A stretch of 7,789 bases of DNA from Bacilli bacterium (GTDB lineage Bacteria; Bacillota_I; Bacilli_A; RFN20; CAG-288): the NCBI GenBank assembly GCA_900763245.1, contig CAAFJQ010000071.1, positions 1-7,789 of the forward strand, read 5' to 3'. Position numbers and translations under genes: made by a program. The notes beneath the pieces are model-generated. The model saw nothing but the letters and a program-made list of their open reading frames with translations. It had not been told where the DNA came from and made no database searches. Of the stretch, positions 5,936 through 7,789 are shown one piece after another (position 1 is the first letter of the stretch; each line of letters starts with the position of its first letter).

Positions 5936-6922
5936 ATGAAAAAAGATTACCTCGCGATTGATTTAGGAACGGATAACACCATCATCTATTCTTCTCAGAC
6001 AGACAGTGTCGTCTATTCCGAGCCGACCTGCATCGCTTTCGATTCGCTTTCCCACGCGGTGAAAGATATTGGCTTTTTGGCAAGCAAAATCAAAGGAAAG
6101 ACACCTTATAGCTTTGAAGTCGTCAATCCTGTCGTCAATGGACTGATCAATGACGATGAGGCTTGCTATCAATTCCTGGCGACTATTTTTTCACAGCTGA
6201 AATTCGATAAGAGAAACCGTATCACTTCTTTGATATTCACCACGCCTTCCTTCAGCGGAAAGGTGAACAGAAAAGTGATTGTCGAATTAGGAAAGAAACT
6301 CTTCGCAAAAGAGATCTATATCGAACCGGAAGCCAAGATTGCTGCATTAGGAACAGGGGACAATGTCTATGCTCCTACTTCGACGCTTGTCCTTGATATC
6401 GGAGCCGGTGTCTCTGATGTTGCGCTTCTCAGCATGGGTGAGGTCGTCTCCTCTGATTCCACGATGATTGCAGGACATACCTTTGATGAAGCAATCCGAA
6501 GATATATGATCCAGAAGCAGCACCTCAACATCGGAATCAAGACAGCTGAGAACATCAAGATGAGAATTGCAAATCTCTCGCCTGTCAGCGAGAACAGACT
6601 TGTCGAAGTCAAAGGAAGAGATACGATGACTTCTTTGCCTTCCTCTGTTGTTGTGTCCTCCGGTGAATTGAAGAATGTCCTTGTTCCGTTAGCGAATTAT
6701 ATCGCTCTGAAAGTCACGGATGTCATCTCCACTGTTCCTCCGGAACTTGCCGCTGACTTGACAAAGAACGGCTTGATCTTAACAGGAGGAGGTTCGCTCC
6801 TTTGTGGCATGAAGGATTTCCTTCAGGAGACCTTATCGATTCCTGTCCGTCTTGTCTCTAAGCCGATGGAAGCTGTCGTAGAAGGATTCAAAGTGTATAT
6901 TCAGCATTCCAACAAGGAATGA
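5936..6922 (+). CDS. MreB/Mbl-family actin-like cell-shape protein (divergent)
   Basis: This is a 328-residue bacterial actin, close to the usual MreB length of about 330-345. MreB proteins bind ATP, polymerise on the inner face of the membrane and guide wall synthesis. Phosphate loop 1 is DLGTDNT (9-15), where MreB usually has DLGTANT. Loop 2 is LDIGAGVSD (153-161), where DIGGGTT is usual. The adenosine motif LTGGGSLL (282-289) is intact. Other MreB signatures are GHTFDEAIRRY (180-190), IKTAENIKMRI (201-211), VKGRDTMTSLP (225-235) and VPPELAADL (267-275). The usual EEPMAAAIG reads as IEPEAKIAALG (129-139), with Glu132 in the likely catalytic place. The ATG fits the family because the first motif begins at residue 9, but there is almost no Shine-Dalgarno sequence. 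It ends in two TGA codons, 23 bases before yqeY, with which it should be co-transcribed. No mreC or mreD lies beside it, so it may be a paralogue rather than the main MreB. Confidence 0.92.
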   Translation: MKKDYLAIDLGTDNTIIYSSQTDSVVYSEPTCIAFDSLSHAVKDIGFLASKIKGKTPYSFEVVNPVVNGLINDDEACYQFLATIFSQLKFDKRNRITSLIFTTPSFSGKVNRKVIVELGKKLFAKEIYIEPEAKIAALGTGDNVYAPTSTLVLDIGAGVSDVALLSMGEVVSSDSTMIAGHTFDEAIRRYMIQKQHLNIGIKTAENIKMRIANLSPVSENRLVEVKGRDTMTSLPSSVVVSSGELKNVLVPLANYIALKVTDVISTVPPELAADLTKNGLILTGGGSLLCGMKDFLQETLSIPVRLVSKPMEAVVEGFKVYIQHSNKE

Positions 6923-6945
6923 TGAAATAGAAAGGATTTAAGAAT

Positions 6946-7377
6946 ATGGTTACATTGTTAGATTTGAAAAAGGCTAAAATGAACGCTCTTAAAACTCATG
7001 ATGAAAACGCTCAGAATGTCTTAGGTATCATCATCTCTGCCTATCAGAAGATGCAGATCGATAAACAGGGCAAAGGTCAGCAGATGACTGATGCCGATAT
7101 GGTCTCTGTTCTCAACAAGACATTGAAAGAACTCTCTGATGAAAAAGAGATGTATGAAGAAAACGGAAGAAAAGAACAGGCTGACGCTGATGCTAAACAG
7201 ATGGAAATCGTCAAATCCTATCTTCCTAAGATGATGTCTGAAGAAGAAATCAAAGAAGTTATCGAAAAGCTTGCGGATCACTCTATCAAGACAATTATGA
7301 CGGAGTTCAAGACCAATTATGCCGGCAAAGCGGATATGGGACTTGTCTCTAAGATTGCAAGAGAATATCAAAAGTGA
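6946..7377 (+). CDS. yqeY: YqeY family protein (GatB/YqeY domain)
   Basis: This 143-residue protein is a stand-alone copy of the helical domain found at the end of GatB, the tRNA-dependent amidotransferase subunit. The family is widespread (usually about 147-150 residues). A role near tRNA or translation is assumed by analogy, not shown. It has the family pattern: an N-terminal helix with LKKAKMNALKTHD, NVLGIIISAY (24-33), TDADMVSVLNKTLKE, an acidic-basic helix with EIVKSYLPKMMSEEEI (87-102), and the ending GKADMGLVSKIAREY (127-141). The ATG is backed by AAAGGA (6931-6936), nine bases upstream. It is the second gene of an operon with the MreB-like gene and ends in tandem TGA codons before a strong terminator. 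No domain is missing. Confidence 0.95.
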   Translation: MVTLLDLKKAKMNALKTHDENAQNVLGIIISAYQKMQIDKQGKGQQMTDADMVSVLNKTLKELSDEKEMYEENGRKEQADADAKQMEIVKSYLPKMMSEEEIKEVIEKLADHSIKTIMTEFKTNYAGKADMGLVSKIAREYQK

Positions 7378-7387
7378 TGAAAACATT

Positions 7388-7420
7388 GGAAGAGGCTTGA
7401 AAAGCCTCTTCCTTTTGTTG
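7388..7420 (+). terminator. Intrinsic terminator of the MreB-like/yqeY operon
   Basis: GGAAGAGGCTT (7388-7398) pairs perfectly over 11 bp with AAGCCTCTTCC (7402-7412) around a GAA loop and is followed by TTTTGTTG. It begins ten bases after the yqeY stop. Confidence 0.93.
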
Positions 7421-7427
7421 ATAACAA

Positions 7428-7456
7428 TTGACTTTTGCCACAGATTTCTATAAGAT
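7428..7456 (+). promoter_or_regulatory. Promoter of the tRNA-Trp gene
   Basis: TTGACT (7428-7433) and TAAGAT (7451-7456) are separated by exactly 17 bases, each one mismatch from the sigma-A consensus. The start of transcription would be near 7463, about 12 bases before the mature tRNA end. This makes the tRNA an independent unit, shielded from yqeY by the terminator just upstream. Confidence 0.85.
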
Positions 7457-7474
7457 ATATTTCGCTGTTCTTAT

Positions 7475-7548
7475 GGGGGAATAGTTAAGTGGCATAACAG
7501 CGGTCTCCAAAACCGTTATTGAGAGTTCGATTCTTTCTTCCCCCGCCA
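7475..7548 (+). tRNA. tRNA-Trp (anticodon CCA)
   Basis: A complete 74-nt cloverleaf can be drawn. The acceptor stem GGGGGAA (7475-7481) pairs with TTCCCCC (7538-7544). The D stem is GTTA/TAAC. The anticodon stem GCGGT/ACCGT (one G-U) holds the loop CTCCAAA with anticodon CCA at 7507-7509. The T arm is GAGAG, loop TTCGATT, CTTTC. The discriminator is G (7545), as expected for bacterial tRNA-Trp, and the 3' CCA is encoded (7546-7548). It reads UGG only, in line with TGA serving as a stop in this window. Confidence 0.97.
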
Positions 7549-7560
7549 TCTTGAAACAAC

Positions 7561-7593
7561 AGGATTGATATTAATAATATCAGTCCTTTTTTT
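7561..7593 (+). terminator. Intrinsic terminator of tRNA-Trp
   Basis: AGGATTGATATT (7561-7572) pairs with AATATCAGTCCT (7576-7587) over 12 bp with one U-G and a 3-nt loop, followed by a run of T to 7593. It lies 12 bases after the tRNA CCA end. Confidence 0.92.
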
Positions 7594-7618
7594 CATGTTT
7601 AAGGGCTATTTTGCTTGT

Positions 7619-7651
7619 TTTAGGCATAAATTGGTCAAATTTAGGTATAGT
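7619..7651 (+). promoter_or_regulatory. Direct repeat phased by 21 bp over a -10-like box
   Basis: TTTAGGCATA (7619-7628) recurs as TTTAGGTATA (7640-7649), with starts exactly 21 bp apart (two helical turns). The second copy runs into TATAGT (7646-7651), a -10-like box with no good -35 at normal spacing. An imperfect dyad, AAATT/AATTT (7628-7642), lies between. The layout suggests binding sites for a regulator acting on a transcript towards the right. This rests on pattern only. Confidence 0.35.
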
Positions 7652-7685
7652 AGCTTTTTTGGCTCTTTTTGATAGAGGTGTTTTT

Positions 7686-7772
7686 ATGAAAAAACATGTG
7701 TTCATAATCAAAAGCACGAATAGTATATTTGTTAAGTGTCGCATTAATAAAATTTTCTGGTTGTTTTTGTGA
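7686..7772 (+). CDS. Possible 28-residue peptide, unrecognised
   Basis: An ATG follows AGAGGTG (7674-7680) with a 5-base gap, a good ribosome site. The ORF reads for 28 codons to a TGA. It starts MKKHVFIIKS and ends NKIFWLFL, so it is basic with hydrophobic ends and has one Cys. There is no double-glycine leader and no resemblance I recognise. It could be a short regulatory or secreted peptide, a leader peptide for the next gene, or chance. The ribosome site and the upstream repeat are the only support. Confidence 0.3.
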   Translation: MKKHVFIIKSTNSIFVKCRINKIFWLFL

Positions 7773-7777
7773 CATAA

Positions 7778-7783
7778 TATAAT
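7778..7783 (+). promoter_or_regulatory. -10 box at the right edge, probably for the next gene
   Basis: A perfect TATAAT lies within CATAATATAATTG just after the short ORF's stop. The -35 position at 17-bp spacing reads TTCTGG, a poor match. The transcript and its gene would lie outside the window, so this is a suggestion only. Confidence 0.35.
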
Positions 7784-7789
7784 TGTAGG

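Noticed and set aside
7475..7548. Recoding of TGA as tryptophan, as in mycoplasmas
   Set aside because: The tRNA anticodon is CCA, which reads UGG only, and the genes end cleanly at TGA with full-length products.
1..7789. Mobile element, phage, CRISPR array or defence island
   Set aside because: No transposase, integrase, terminal inverted repeats, spaced repeat array or nuclease-like gene is present, and the genes are intact.

Overview
The window looks like a chromosomal segment of a low-GC Bacillota bacterium. A gut-type Erysipelotrichia/RF39-like relative is my best guess from the style of the proteins; no marker here proves it. Supporting signs are strong AGGAGG-like ribosome sites, TTGACA/TATAAT-type promoters, AT-rich gaps, T-tailed hairpin terminators, a tRNA gene that encodes its own CCA, and the standard code (tryptophan is TGG and TGA is a stop). 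I see no phage, insertion sequence or CRISPR array.

Layout: (1) 69-1904 (+), typA/bipA, a ribosome-associated GTPase. It ends at a long near-perfect hairpin that can terminate transcription from both sides. (2) 1986-2939 (-), a lipoprotein that I read as a divergent member of the serpin family. (3) 3087-5804 (-), a single-chain ABC transporter: a MacB/LolD-type ATPase fused to an FtsX-type permease with a very large extracytoplasmic domain. It lies upstream of the serpin-like gene on the same strand, with a 147-bp gap that holds hairpins but no clear terminator. (4) A 131-bp divergent promoter region, 5805-5935. (5) 5936-6922 (+), a divergent MreB/Mbl-type actin homologue with almost no Shine-Dalgarno sequence. 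(6) 6946-7377 (+), a YqeY/GatB-like small protein in the same operon, followed by a clear terminator. (7) 7475-7548 (+), tRNA-Trp(CCA) with its own promoter and terminator. (8) 7594-7789, a mostly non-coding tail with a 21-bp-phased direct repeat, a possible 28-codon ORF and a -10 box at the edge.

How they may work together: typA, yqeY and the tRNA gene are translation-related housekeeping genes, and the MreB-like protein belongs to cell shape. The least ordinary part is the minus-strand pair, a surface-anchored serpin-like protein beside a fused ABC exporter/lipoprotein-handling machine. A joint cell-surface role (protease defence, or envelope protein trafficking or sensing) is an inference from adjacency only.
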